Assembly (NCBI GenBank): GCA_004194705.1
Contig: SADC01000398.1
Location: forward strand, 1 to 64,000
Direction of reading: 5' to 3'
Origin: Ditylenchus dipsaci
Lineage: Eukaryota > Nematoda > Chromadorea > Rhabditida > Anguinidae
DNA: 64,000 bases
Below the pieces are notes generated by a model. It was not told where the DNA came from. It did no database searches and was given only the letters and a program-made list of their open reading frames with translations. Of the stretch, positions 33,742 to 44,142 are shown in pieces. The stretch's first letter is position 1, and each line of letters starts with the position of its first letter. The position numbers were made by a program, and so were the translations under genes.

Positions 33742-34002
33742 AAGATGGCTTGCAAAATGCACTCTTTTATGATACCTACAATGTTTTTTGCAGCTGTATT
33801 AACAGGATTAAGCGATTGTGGAAAAATTACTGGGACAGCAAAGTTTGTTTATTAAATCACTTAGAACATTATTTTCAAACAGATTACAAAACCATTCTAA
33901 TAACCGAGCAGTTTCTAGCTTTTCACCAGGCAATAATGACTCGATATCTATCTTTGTTCGAGTTTAAAATTTATAGTGCTTGTCTGGTCCCAACAAAATA
34001 AA
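33742..34002 (+). other. Possible small secreted protein exon
   Basis: After TTTTTCAG at 33737, one frame gives MHSFMIPTMFFAAVLTGLSDCGK, which looks like a signal peptide. The stop-free continuation (LLNHLEHYFQTDYKTILITE...SLFEFK, to TAA 33999-34001) is in another frame. It could be a short extracellular protein with one sequencing error, or chance. Not recognised. Confidence 0.2.
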
Positions 34003-34382
34003 ACAAAATTATATAACTTATCTTAGATTTTCATTTTGGCCAGACTATAGTATAAGTGTTTTGCCTAAAATGGCGTTTTTTTCAACTCTGATCAACATTA
34101 TACGGCTTCAAATAGGTAGAAAACACTAAAAAAACTATTGAGAAGGCCATTTAAGAGGAAAAAGTTTTTGACAAAATTTTGGTGAAAACCATGATACCCT
34201 TATGGTTGATATTTAGGAGGTATCTGTATACACATGAAAATGTTTTCTATGATGTTTTGCGCACTGTAGCTGGGCAAACGAAAAAAACGAAAAATAACTT
34301 TTTTATTAAATTTTTAAATCACCCAACTTTTTTTATTTTTTATTAATGAATTTTTAAATTGAAGTAACTCACAAAAATCGTA

Positions 34383-36708
34383 TTCACCAAATGTTCAAAC
34401 ACCATCTTCTCCCAAGCTTCGATGGCAGACAGCTAAACACAAAGTATTAGCACCATCGAAAATTGTAAAGACAATAAAAACATCACTTGCTAATACAGCA
34501 ATGCATCGGTATACATCAAGCCTGTTGAATCCAGACCAATACTCTCTGCCTGCCCCACTAGCTGCAGTTTTTTTGAACTTAAAAATTGAAGACGAGTCAC
34601 AAGAGCTAAGTATCAAGCACAAATTGAACGCCAAACTATTTTTGAAAACAAAGGGAATCTTCAGAAGCAAAGATTCAACAGTCTTAACTATTTTAGATTA
34701 TGTCACACGAAAACTTGAAAAATATTATCCTGAAGACCATGAGCAGCTGAAGAACCTAAAGTTGCCAAACAATGGCTGTCATTTAAGCTTTCCGCTTGAA
34801 AAAGAAGTAACATTAAACAAGGCTTTTCTGTTCCAGTTTGCAAACACCATGTCTGAAGAAGAAGTCGAAAAATGGGTTTGGTCCAAATGCTATAATGGAT
34901 TGGAGTGATCTGCCTGATGAGGAAGCAGACAAAGACCTCAATGAAACAGAGAGAAAACAAGGATTTCTAAAAAGAATGCTTAAAAAAAAGTTCTCGTGTA
35001 TCAAAAGCGGTTTAATAGAGACCCATTTCAGGTAAAGATTAAAAAATTAATCAAAGAATCAAACCTGTCTAAATTACAAGTTTTAGAAAAGGAAATAGAA
35101 AAATATCGACAAAAATAAACGACTTGAACTATAAAGATACATTGAAGAAAAAAGGCGAAATTCTACTAGAGCTGGAAAAAAGCAGGAAGAGCTTTTGACA
35201 TGCAGAGTGCATAAGTTCACCAAAGCAGAACTTTTGAGCCAAGGTAAGAAAGATGATGCTACAATAAGAGACCAAATCGTAAAAGATATAAAAACCGACA
35301 TGAAGCAGCAAAAACAGAAAGTGAAAGAATTGGAAGACAAGCTTGAAAAAATAGAGAAAAAACAAAGTAAAATGTTCAGATACATGCTAGAAAAGGATCT
35401 TGAAAGCAAATATATCGAAAAAAAGATAGATGACAAAGATAGAAACAAAGAAAAGTTTCAGATACTGAGCGATTCGATCTATTAGCTAAGAACAAAAATT
35501 CAGGCTATGGACGAGAAAGATAAACAAGAGATAAAAGTTTTGTTGAAAAAACAAATGGAAGCTTAACAAATAGAGCTTACACACTGCCAAACAGGGCTGG
35601 AAATGGAATGGGCAATGAATGAGTTAAGTAAAACAAGTAAACTCGACTTGATCAAAGAAACCAGTGAGTATATCAACAAAATAATTGACAGCATGGACGA
35701 TTTCAGTAAAGAAAAATTGGCTCTATTGAAGAAGAGGTACCATTTTTTGCCTTGGTCCCCCTATTGATTTTTTTTGTAAATTGTTTTCACTTGCTTTATA
35801 ATTCTATTCTATCAGTCTTCTATTTATGTTGTATTGTATTGATTGTTGTACGGAACAAGCGACAAATTACTGCAACCTTATATTTTTGAAGCAGTATTCC
35901 GTCAGAATTGCAGGGCTAAGAAATTGAATGTTTTGAAGGTGTTTTTTGATCAAATGGGGAAAATATATGATTAGCTAAGCAGTTGAATTGTTATCTTGGA
36001 ATTGTCAATGGTGTGTTATCAATAAAATTTACAAAAAAAATCAATAGGGGGACCAAGGCAAAAAATGGTACCTCTTCTTTAGGGTTAGCACACAGTTAAC
36101 TCGGTTTTTTGAAAATTTTTGACCTTATTTCATGTTTTTATACACTTTTTGTCTAAAATTTTAGGCATGTCAGCCTGCGATCGAAAGCTTGGAATGTCAG
36201 CTACACGATGGTTTATAAATTTCTTAGATAAGTTCAGAAAAATGTATCTATTTCAATGAAAACATTTTCGGGTAATTTCGGGTAATTTTACCCGAAATTA
36301 CCCGAAAATGTTTTCGTTGAAATAGATACATTTTTTTATATAAACCAAGAAATTTTAACACTATCGTGTAGCTAACATTCCAAGCTTCCGATCGCAGGCT
36401 GACATGCTCAAAATTTTAGACAAAAAAGTGTATAAAAACATGAAATAAGGTCAAAAATTTTCAAAAAACCGAGTTAACTGTGTGCCAACCCTACTCTTCT
36501 TAAATAGAGCCGAAAAATTGATATCAAACCTTAAAAAAATAGTAGAACTCAAAGGAAAGAATATTGAAGATGTGGTTGGAAAGAAGCTATCGCTTTGCTA
36601 AAAGATTCAGCTATAGCTGGAGGAGTGGCTTCTGTTGGATCTATAACCTTGAATTTGATCGTGATGTTCAATTCTTGGTATCTAACTAGCTATAAGGACA
36701 TAGGTTAA
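34383..36708 (+). CDS. Coiled-coil protein with C-terminal membrane segment, unknown function
   Basis: An open region begins about 34383 (QTPSSPKLRWQTAKHKVLA) and runs through DQYSLPAPLAAVFLNLKIED. After a one-base shift near 34886 it reads MDWSDLPDEEADKDLNETER, then an intron (donor CAG|GTAAAG at 35032). It continues as long heptad-rich helix (INDLNYKDTLKKKGEILLEL, MKQQKQKVKELEDKLEKIEK, KTSKLDLIKETSEYINKIID). After a ~770-bp intron (35737-36508) the end reads AEKLISNLKKIVELKGKNIE and then SAIAGGVASVGSITLNLIVMF, a membrane-spanning stretch, to TAA 36706-36708. Two in-frame stops (TAG 35483, TAA 35564) and two further frame shifts interrupt the coil. A related C-terminal end is at 51760-51889. 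The function is not recognised. Confidence 0.5.
35737..36508. repeat. Intron built from two adjacent palindromes
   Basis: Palindrome 1: AAGAGGTACCATTTTTTGCC (35733) against AAAATGGTACCTCTTC (36063-36078), containing CCTTGGTCCCCCTATTG on the left and CAATAGGGGGACCAAGG on the right. Palindrome 2: GGGTTAGCACACAGTTAACTC (36082) against GAGTTAACTGTGTGCCAACCC (36471), with a centre of repeated TTTCGGGTAATTT. The left arm includes the last exon bases. Confidence 0.75.
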
Positions 36709-36754
36709 GCAAACACTTCGTGTTTAAAGTAGTGCTAGAGGCTTCTTCGAAGCC

Positions 36755-36990
36755 TCGGATTTGACAGATAACAGGTGTCTTTGTAACAGCTATTTCTGGT
36801 AACAGGTAAAAGTCGGATAACTGGTATTTTTGGTAACAGGTATTTTTGTTAACAGATTTTTTGGTAACAGGTATTTGGTAACAAATATTTCATGGTAACA
36901 GGTATTTTATGGTAACAGGTATTCAAATAACAGGTATTTATTGTAACAGGTACTTTCGGAAACAGGTATATTCAGTAAAAGGTATTGAGG
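36755..36990 (+). repeat. GGTAACAGGTATTT tandem array
   Basis: About a dozen degenerate 13-16 bp copies of GGTAACAGGTATTT immediately downstream of the coiled-coil gene. Both exact and drifted units are present. Confidence 0.85.
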
Positions 36991-36999
36991 TGGATATGT

Positions 37000-38000
37000 A
37001 CAAATCCAAGAAATACCTTTCCGATGCATGGGGTTTTGCTGAAAAAAATCGGAAATTTAGTTTTGACAAACTGAATTTGCCACACTATTTCCCATATCAT
37101 ATCCAGGTTTATTTACAATTAAATGAAAATTTTAATTTTTCAGGCCATCCAGGTGGATCCACCTGGCCAGGTGGTACCTACCCAGGCATTGGGTTTTGGT
37201 GTGGAAAATCGGGAATTTGTCTTAACAAACCTAATTTCCCAAACCATTTTACATAAGATAGGAAGGTTTTTTTAATTTTGAAGAAAAATTATTTTTCAGG
37301 CTATCCAGGTGGATATCCACCTGGCCAGATGGTACCCACCAGGGCTGTTCACTCTTCCGGCAATTTTTTTTCTCTTCCGGCAAATTTTTGTTTATAACTT
37401 TTTTTTTAATACAATTTTTTTTCTGTGAAATACGTTTTGCTTATGAGAGTTAGACCTATCATATGAACAAAAATTTCTAGAACATTACTTTGGTTCTAGG
37501 GTCAAGCAGGCCGGAAAAAAATAAAACGGAAGATTCTTCCGGAAGAATCTTCCGTTTCAACAGTTTTTGGCCATCTCGCCTCTAAGACCACAGTAATGTT
37601 CTAAAAAGATTAGATTTATATTGAAGGTCTAACTCTCATAAGCAAAACGTATTTTACAGAAAAAAAATTTGTATTTTAAAAAAAAAGTTATAAACAAAAA
37701 TCTCCCGGAAGAGAAAAAAATTTGCCGGAAGAGTGAACAGCCCTGGTACCCACCCAGGTTTTGGGGTTTTGGTCTGGAAAATCAGAAATTTGGTCTTAAG
37801 AAACCCAACTCCACACACGATTTTACATAAGATAGGCATTTTTTTACTTTGAAAAAAATTTAATTTTTCAGCCATCCAGGTGGTCTCCAGCTGGAGACCA
37901 GCTGGTCAGGTTGTACCCACCCTGGGTTTTGGGACTTCGGTGTCAGAAATCGCAAATTCGGTCTTAACAAACCCGACTCCTGGCACGATTTTACACACAA
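37000..38000. repeat. ~130-170 bp satellite-like units with CCAGGTGG..CCACCTGG
   Basis: At least four direct units share TTTTTCAG, CATCCAGGTGG, CCACCTGGCCAG, ACCCAGG-TTTTGG-GT-GAAAATC and TTTTACATAAGATAGG. An isolated related unit is at 52840-52985. The array is interrupted by the foldback at 37344-37745. Confidence 0.75.
37344..37745. mobile_element. Foldback MITE with GGGCTGTTCACTCTTCCGGC ends
   Basis: GGGCTGTTCACTCTTCCGGC at the left and GCCGGAAGAGTGAACAGCCC at the right are perfect inverted ends. The arms run roughly 180 bp each, including GTTATAAAC/GTTTATAAC and CTAACTCTCATA/TATGAGAGTTAG. The element splits a satellite unit (ACCCACC|AGGG..CCCTGG|TACCCACC). Confidence 0.8.
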
Positions 38001-38009
38001 TAGCAATAT

Positions 38010-38840
38010 TTGTTTTTATTTTAAACATTTTTTTTGAATTCCGTGCGGGACCAACCACGTTTATTTCAAATCCATTTCAAAGGCCAAATTTGGCTAAAAA
38101 AATCCTGTGTTTGTACCGAAATCGGCCTGTGCTGGATTTTGGCCATACCTCGATTTTCTAATTTTATCACCGTTTTGAAGCCCTTGAAAATTGGGTGGGG
38201 CTATCGCAGATAGCTTGCAATAAAATTGGCAAAAAAAACACGGCTTCATATATTAAAATTCGAAAGAAAGTTTTTAAAAATTTGCCAAAATTGAAGTCAA
38301 AAAAGGCCGATTTTTGGCCTGAGTACCGAGTTTGTCTCCACAAAAAACTTTTTTTTGTGAATTTTTCTTTTTCAACATCTTATACTCAAGTGACCCCTAT
38401 ATTATGTAGATTTAACCTACTAAAATGTAAAACCTGCCCACTTTGGTCAAAACCCAACTTTTTAAATTGAGAAAGTCAAAATTTTTTGCAAAAATCGAAA
38501 ACAATTTACCAAAATTTTTAAAAAGACCCGGAATTTTTTTTAGCATTTTTTCCATGATCTGCACGATATTCTGAGTGTCCGATGTGCAAAAATCAAAAAA
38601 ACGCGATCGTGCCGAAAAACCCCTGGAATTCGGTTCACCAGCCAACCGGGCTAGATGCTTAGTTTTTTCTTATAATGTATAGTAGTTGGAATGCCAGCTG
38701 CTGCTATTGCTAACCAGGCGAGTAAATTTGATTTATGCACAGGTTTTTTTTCTTTCACGAAGTGACAGTAACCTTTCTTGTCTTGAATGTATTTTTAATA
38801 TGCTGATTATTTTTAGTAATTTATAATATAACATAATATA
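38010..38840. other. Intergenic stretch, no gene seen
   Basis: AT-rich; a few unrecognised short frames and no repeat ends were found. Confidence 0.3.
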
Positions 38841-38849
38841 ACTGTAACA

Positions 38850-39130
38850 TGACTCTATATAACATAAAACTATAGCAGAGATCAGTTTGGTTTTTCTGCT
38901 TGAAATTAAGGCGAAGCGATCTACTGTATAACATGAGTTTTTTTCTGGCTTTAGCATAAAAACGCCTCTCTATATAACAAAAGTCTATCAAATTTCTCAA
39001 AAATAAGATTTGTTTTGTCTAGATAAGAAATTTGTTCACATTCAGGTGGCCGTGAATCAAAAATTATCATTTTCTTTTGCATTTATGAAATGGCTACTCT
39101 ATATAGCATAAAGAAGCATGCCCGGTGAAA
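38850..39130. repeat. Pogo-like CTCTATATAACATAAA repeats
   Basis: CTCTATATAACATAAAACT, CTACTGTATAACATGAG, CTCTCTATATAACAAAAG and CTCTATATAGCATAAAGA are repeated in both orientations. This is the same general style as the TATA-rich MITEs at 17745 and 44145. Confidence 0.45.
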
Positions 39131-39223
39131 AGACGGAGTGACTACCAGTTTAGTGTTGACCAATTTTTGCAAGCATTCTGATCCAAATTCTTTAAAATAA
39201 AATATAAATTAGAGGAAAACAAT

Positions 39224-39640
39224 ATGAACAAAATAGCACAATTTAAAAAACTTGTATTGGGCACAGCTTATGAAAAAGCAACAGAAGAAGAGGTTTACCA
39301 AGAGTTTGTCAGACGGAGAGTTAAACTAGCAATGACTCTTGGAAAGACGACAACATTCAAATAGTCTATTTAAACAGCTTTGGCTACGTTTTAACTAGTC
39401 TTGTATGTTGAGTCTAAAGAAAAATTAAAGTTTTGAAATCTGTAAAAACTATAATATATTTTATAGGTGCAGCAGATGAAGAAGTGGAAAACCAGAACCA
39501 GATTAAAATCAATATACTTCGAAAAATTTCGACATAGGTATACTCATTTGTAAAAGACCTTTTACACAAATTTTGGCTACGTATTACTGGTTAAGACAAG
39601 AGCATTCCTGAAGAGAAACAATTTTTTTTACTACATGCAA
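39224..39640 (+). pseudogene. Fragments of a multicopy unknown gene (copy 2)
   Basis: 39224-39364 reads MNKIAQFKKLVLGTAYEKAT..EEEVYQEFVRRRVKLAMTL and stops. After TTTTATAG (39467), GAADEEVENQNQIKINILRK is followed by FVKDLLHKFWLRITG, a TAA, and EEKQFFLLHANVS-stop. The latter half parallels copy 1 at 885-1060. The protein is helical and charged; the function is unknown. Confidence 0.35.
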
Positions 39641-40047
39641 ATGTTTCTTAAATCATTGGAAATTTTATGAATCATGAATTATGAACCAAATTTATCTCCC
39701 TCCAAGTTTTCCACAAAAATGTTCTTTTACAACAAATATATGGTGTGGATGTTCACTTTGATACATTTTTCAATTTGAACGAATTAAGAAATGGTAGCAA
39801 TCATAGTTTTTAGAGAGATGGCAAACAGTTATCAGTCAACAACTAATTTTCAACCAAAGAGCCGATCGAAGTGGCTGAATCAATTTAATAGTTCTGTCAA
39901 CACCGTTTGGTAGAACATAGTGCTCCAACTTCACCAGTTGTGCCACCCAGGATTTGTGCAGAGCTATCTTTTACATATTTTTGCCTTGGGGGAGCCAGGC
40001 AAAAATTTTTTCTTGGTATTTTTCTTGTTAGAATAAAGGGCTAGACT

Positions 40048-40935
40048 TTACTTGCCCCCCCCCCCACGGCTGACCCACTTTCGAGGTGAATTTTTAAAAA
40101 CCGATTGCATATTCGCGTTTCTCGACCCGGATTTTTACGGGAAATGATCATCAGATTCTGTGAAAGTGAAAAAAAATTTTTGGGATTTGCCTTGGTCCCC
40201 CAAGGTAAAATTTTAGAGAATTTTGAAATTTTTTTTTTTAAATTGCCGCCTTTTGAATTTTAAAGGGATTAACGGCTGTATTGGGAGGGAAGGGAATAAG
40301 GGCCACTAATCACACAAGGCCCCTAACAAGAAGATGTTGAACATAGTTTTGAATACTGGGCCTATCGCATAAATAAACTCTGGTATGCATGCTTTTTCAT
40401 GCCTCCAGAGTCACTTTCGAGTGATTTGTCTCTAAGGTATGTGGGTGTGCGCATCTCAACTCCAAGCCCCCAAGCCCCCTGCGCCCCGAAGGGGCGCAGG
40501 GGGCTTGAGAGTTAGAGATGCGCGCACTCACTTACCTTAGACATAATTCCGAGAAGTACTCTTGATCAAAAAATGCGTATAGAGTCTCTTTTTGCCACGG
40601 CCCAGTTGAAAAACATGGTGAGGCAGTCGAAGAATACATATATTTACTTTTCTATTATTCTATTATAAAAGTGGCCCCTTTTTTCCCTTCCCCTCCCAAT
40701 ACAGCCGTTAATCCCTTTAAAATTCAAAGGCGCCAATTTAAAAAATATTTTTTTTCACATTTTTCTAAAATTTTACTTTGGGGACCAAGGCAAATCCCAA
40801 AAAAAATTTTTCACTTTCACAGAATCTGATGATCATTTCCCGTAAAAATCCGGGTCGAGAAACACGAATATGCAATCGGTTTTTAAAAATTCACCTCGAA
40901 AGTGGGTCAGCCGTGGGGCGGCCAAGTAAAGTGTT
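40048..40935. repeat. ~0.9 kb concentric palindrome containing PAL1
   Basis: Outer arms: CCCCACGGCTGACCCACTTT (40063) against AAAGTGGGTCAGCCGTGGGG (40899). Next pair: GATTTGCCTTGGTCCCC against GGGGACCAAGGCAAATC. Next: AAAGGGATTAACGGCTGTA (40261) against TACAGCCGTTAATCCCTTT (40701). The centre is the PAL1 unit, with GGGGCGCAGGGGGCTTG at the axis (about 40490). The arms are nearly identical over about 400 bp. Confidence 0.85.
40335..40660. repeat. PAL1 family, most complete copy
   Basis: Runs from TTGAACATAGTTTTGAAT through CTCCAGAGTCACTTTCGAG and GATGCGCGCACTCACTTACC to GAAGTACTCTTGATCA and TTTTTGCCACGGCCC. It forms the inner layer of the 40.05-40.94 kb palindrome. Confidence 0.7.
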
Positions 40936-41454
40936 ACCGAATAAAGTGCTTTCCCAATCATAAAACGTGTTTTCTCCGCCTTAGAGATCAAAAGAAAAAA
41001 CGACAGAGATGATTTTGGGCGTTTTTGGGCGACACACACATTGTGTACTCCGGCCAAGCTCTGCAGCTCTGCTTCTGCTCTGCGGTGATCAGTCTTCGAA
41101 TGGCTTCTAAAAATAAACTTGCTCTTTACAAAAATATCGAACATGTGTAAACTTTAAAATGGCGTTTTCACTCGACTTCGAAATATCAAATTACCTAGTG
41201 CATAGTGCATATACATAGTGCATATACTAAAAATGATCAGCATGAAATTCTGAGTTCATCTTGGCAAAGTGCCGTTCGAGTGGAGTTTTAAAAGTAGAGT
41301 GTGAAATAGAAGTGTCAAAAATAAATGCTCAGTAATAAAACTGCAAATTTTTCGGGTCGTTTAAAATAATGTGTATTGTTATTTAGAGAGCATACACTTG
41401 CATAAGTCATATTTGCATGTTGTCATTTACAATGCAACAATTTCAAACCCGATG

Positions 41455-42790
41455 ATTGCAGACTGAAAACCGCAAACGCGACATTTGCAGACTTATATGT
41501 GTTGCAGTAACCAAGGTTAAGGAGATAGCAACCTAAAAGTGGAAAGCAATGTTAAAAGATAGACGTAAATGTCTTCTCTCGCTGTGAAAGAACTAATTTC
41601 GGTCTTCAAATGTCGCGTTTGCGGATGTGGGTCTGCAAATATTGGTCTGCAAATGTCGCGTCTGCAACAGGGTGGTAAATCGAGGTTTTTGCGTTTTTTC
41701 ACCACCGCAGCCATATAATTTGCTCGAAATAGCCATACAAAGCCATACAAATATGAATGATATATCATTTTGTAGAAAAATCCCTCTGCTACAAAATAAT
41801 GCTCACAGATTTGGCATATGAATCCGTTTTCGGGGTGTTTCAGAGTTGTTTTGTGGACAAATGTCCGGTGGCTTATGCCCGGTCGCTCACCGGCAATGAT
41901 GCTTTTTTCGCCACCGGTCACTGTACACAGCACAATTCCGCTAAAAAAATTTTGTTATAAAAGTTTGTTAACTACATCATTTTATAGAAGAAGCTTCACG
42001 CTACAAAGCCTAAATGAACGTTTCTGAAATTTAATATGTTTTCATGGGTTTCTGAGCTCCGGTGGCATAATTTAAGTTAGTGTAAAAAATTTCGCCACCG
42101 GGGCTCACAAATCCATAAAAACATATTAAATTTTAGAAACGTTTATTTAGGCTTTGTAGCGTGAAGCTTTTCCTATAAAATGGTGTAAAACAAACTGTTT
42201 TTAGCGTGATTAGGTGCTGTGTATAGCGCTCGGTGGCGAAAAAAGCATCGGCGACAGTGAGCCACCGGGCATAAGCCACCGGCCATTTGTCCATAAAACA
42301 ACTCTGAAACACTCCAAAAATGGGTTCATATGCCAAATCTGTGAGCACTATTTTGTAGCAGAGGGATTTTTCTACAAAATGATATATCATTCATACCGTA
42401 TTTCCTGTAATAAGGCGGCATGCCGCCTTATTTTTCAAACCCCTGAAAATCCAAAAATTCGAATTCAATCTCGAGATTTTTGGGTGATCAACCAAAATCT
42501 AAAAATTAGAATCGGTAGAGCTCGTGGAAGTTACGAAAACGCATCAAACAGATAACCAAAATATTTACTCTGCTTCGAGATATAGACCCTCGAAGTTGGG
42601 GGTGCCGCCTTATTAGAGGGTGCCGCCTTATTACAGGAAATACGGTATTTGTATGGCTATTTCGAGTAAATTATATGGCTGCCGGTGGCGAAAAAACGCG
42701 AAAACCTCGATTTACCACCCTGGTCTGCAAATGTAGGCCTGTAAATGTCACATCTGTAAATATGGGTTTGCAAATTTTGTTCTGAGGTTT
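41455..42790. repeat. ~1.1 kb palindrome with TCTGCAAATGTCG minisatellite flanks
   Basis: Arms 41640-42030 and 42090-42735 mirror each other (GGTGGTAAATCGAGGTTTTTGCG / CGCGAAAACCTCGATTTACCACC; CCATACAAATATGAATGATA / GATATATCATTCATA). The outer flanks carry degenerate TCTGCAAATGTCGCG units on both sides. The right arm is interrupted by the MITE at 42396-42645. Frames inside (e.g. the ~138-codon minus frame) are mirrored in both arms and are not taken as genes. Confidence 0.85.
42396..42645. mobile_element. CCGTATTT-ended MITE, 250 bp, TA target duplication proven by empty site
   Basis: The ends CCGTATTTCCTGTAATAAGG are perfect inverted repeats (about 25 bp). TA is present on both sides (42394-42395 and 42646-42647). 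The uninterrupted opposite palindrome arm at 41742-41760 (CCATACAAATATGAATGAT) supplies the pre-insertion sequence with a single TA. Confidence 0.9.
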
Positions 42791-43693
42791 GTCTTTATTA
42801 GCACTCACCGATCACTGGACTGCTGGTGGACTATTTTTCCGAAAATTTTCGAGGCGGCCCGGCGCCTGTGCTACTATGCTTACATCACATTAAGGGATAG
42901 GTTAACCACTAAGATAACTGATCTAACAACCAAAAAGTTACCCCAGGTATCTTTAACCTTCAACGGGGAAGATCAAACTACACTTAATATCGTTTTTTTA
43001 CTCTTTTAACGACCTGTCCCACAGAAAAGTTGTTCTAAACGGCTCACCAAAGATTTGAAAAAAGACCTGGTTGTTTATAGTTACTACCTTATAAAATTGA
43101 GTACCACATCTTTTTAATAACATTTTTTGATTTAACAACACCAAATACCAATGTCTTTGGCTCATCATCTCGCGGTAGATCTCAGAACTTTATTTACCTC
43201 AAACGTCACGAACATTCCGATGAAAAATGCTTACGAAAAATTTTCATTCCTCAGAAAAACAAAATTTCAAGGTAGTGTCATGAAGAATAAAAAGAACCGC
43301 TTTTAAAAATGGAAATTTGAATCCTTGGCAGAAACAGATAGTTATATCAAATGAATATTTTCGAAGCACCATTGAATGGTGGTGTATGGGGTTTCTCTGG
43401 CTGCACTTTCTCTGTCAAGTAAAATCATAGACTTTGAAGGGAATTGCGCATTCAAAAAAGCGCAAAATACGAGACGTTGGCACTGGCTGAAAAAGGACAG
43501 CTGATTAATATTTTAAGAATAAGTTGGCTTAATATGGCAAAAGTGATACATGTGTTTTATTTCAGTAGAAGTTATGTAGTAAAAAGCAATTTATGTTAAA
43601 CTTTCAGGGTTTAAAAAATATATATGCCCCATTCAAAGTTTTGAGAATGGTAAAGTATACAATTTGCTGTGCTTCTAATACCGAAATGCAATT

Positions 43694-44072
43694 AAGGACG
43701 AAAAGTCAGAAAAGCTCCTAGCCAAGACCAGTGTGGGCGTGAGGCTAGTGAGAGCAGCAATACATCTTCTTCCAATTTCTCTGAGCCGATACCAAACAAA
43801 TCTCCAAATCTTGAAAGCAACTTGACCGTTAGGCCAAAAGAGAGCACTAAAAGACATTGCAGGGAAAGTGCTGAGCTTGCTAAAAAGAAAATAAAACAAG
43901 AACGCTTCAAAGAGCATAAGACCGAGGTAGGTAATGATGTAAAAAGCCCAGTAATTTTTGTTTATAGTCCAATGCCACAAGTTCTGACTCTCCAGAGTCC
44001 AGAGAAGGGTCGTGCGAGAAAAACGAGTGTATCAATCAGAAAAGCTGTTGTCTTTCACTGCTACCTGGGTTA
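43694..44072 (+). other. Possible C-terminal exon, Ser/Lys/Arg-rich
   Basis: After an ATTAAG acceptor at 43697, one frame is open to TAG 44071: RKAPSQDQCGREASESSNTS..ESTKRHCRESAELAKKKIKQ..LQSPEKGRARKTSVSIRKAV. The composition (Ser-rich, then basic helix) is protein-like, but I do not recognise it. No donor or upstream exon was found. Confidence 0.3.
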
Positions 44073-44142
44073 GCTTTTTATTTCAAAGGACTCTTGTAAA
44101 AATGATCCAAGGATTTCTTTGGTCTATAAGTTTTTTATGTAC

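Noticed and set aside
30360..36708. UAR read as glutamine (altered genetic code)
   Set aside because: The well-conserved genes terminate at TAA or TAG at expected positions, so the in-frame UAR codons in unknown genes are better explained by error or decay.
41517..42555. Minus-strand ~138-codon frame and plus-strand ~113-codon frame with near-identical sequence
   Set aside because: They are the two arms of one palindrome read in opposite directions; there is no splice or codon evidence for a gene.
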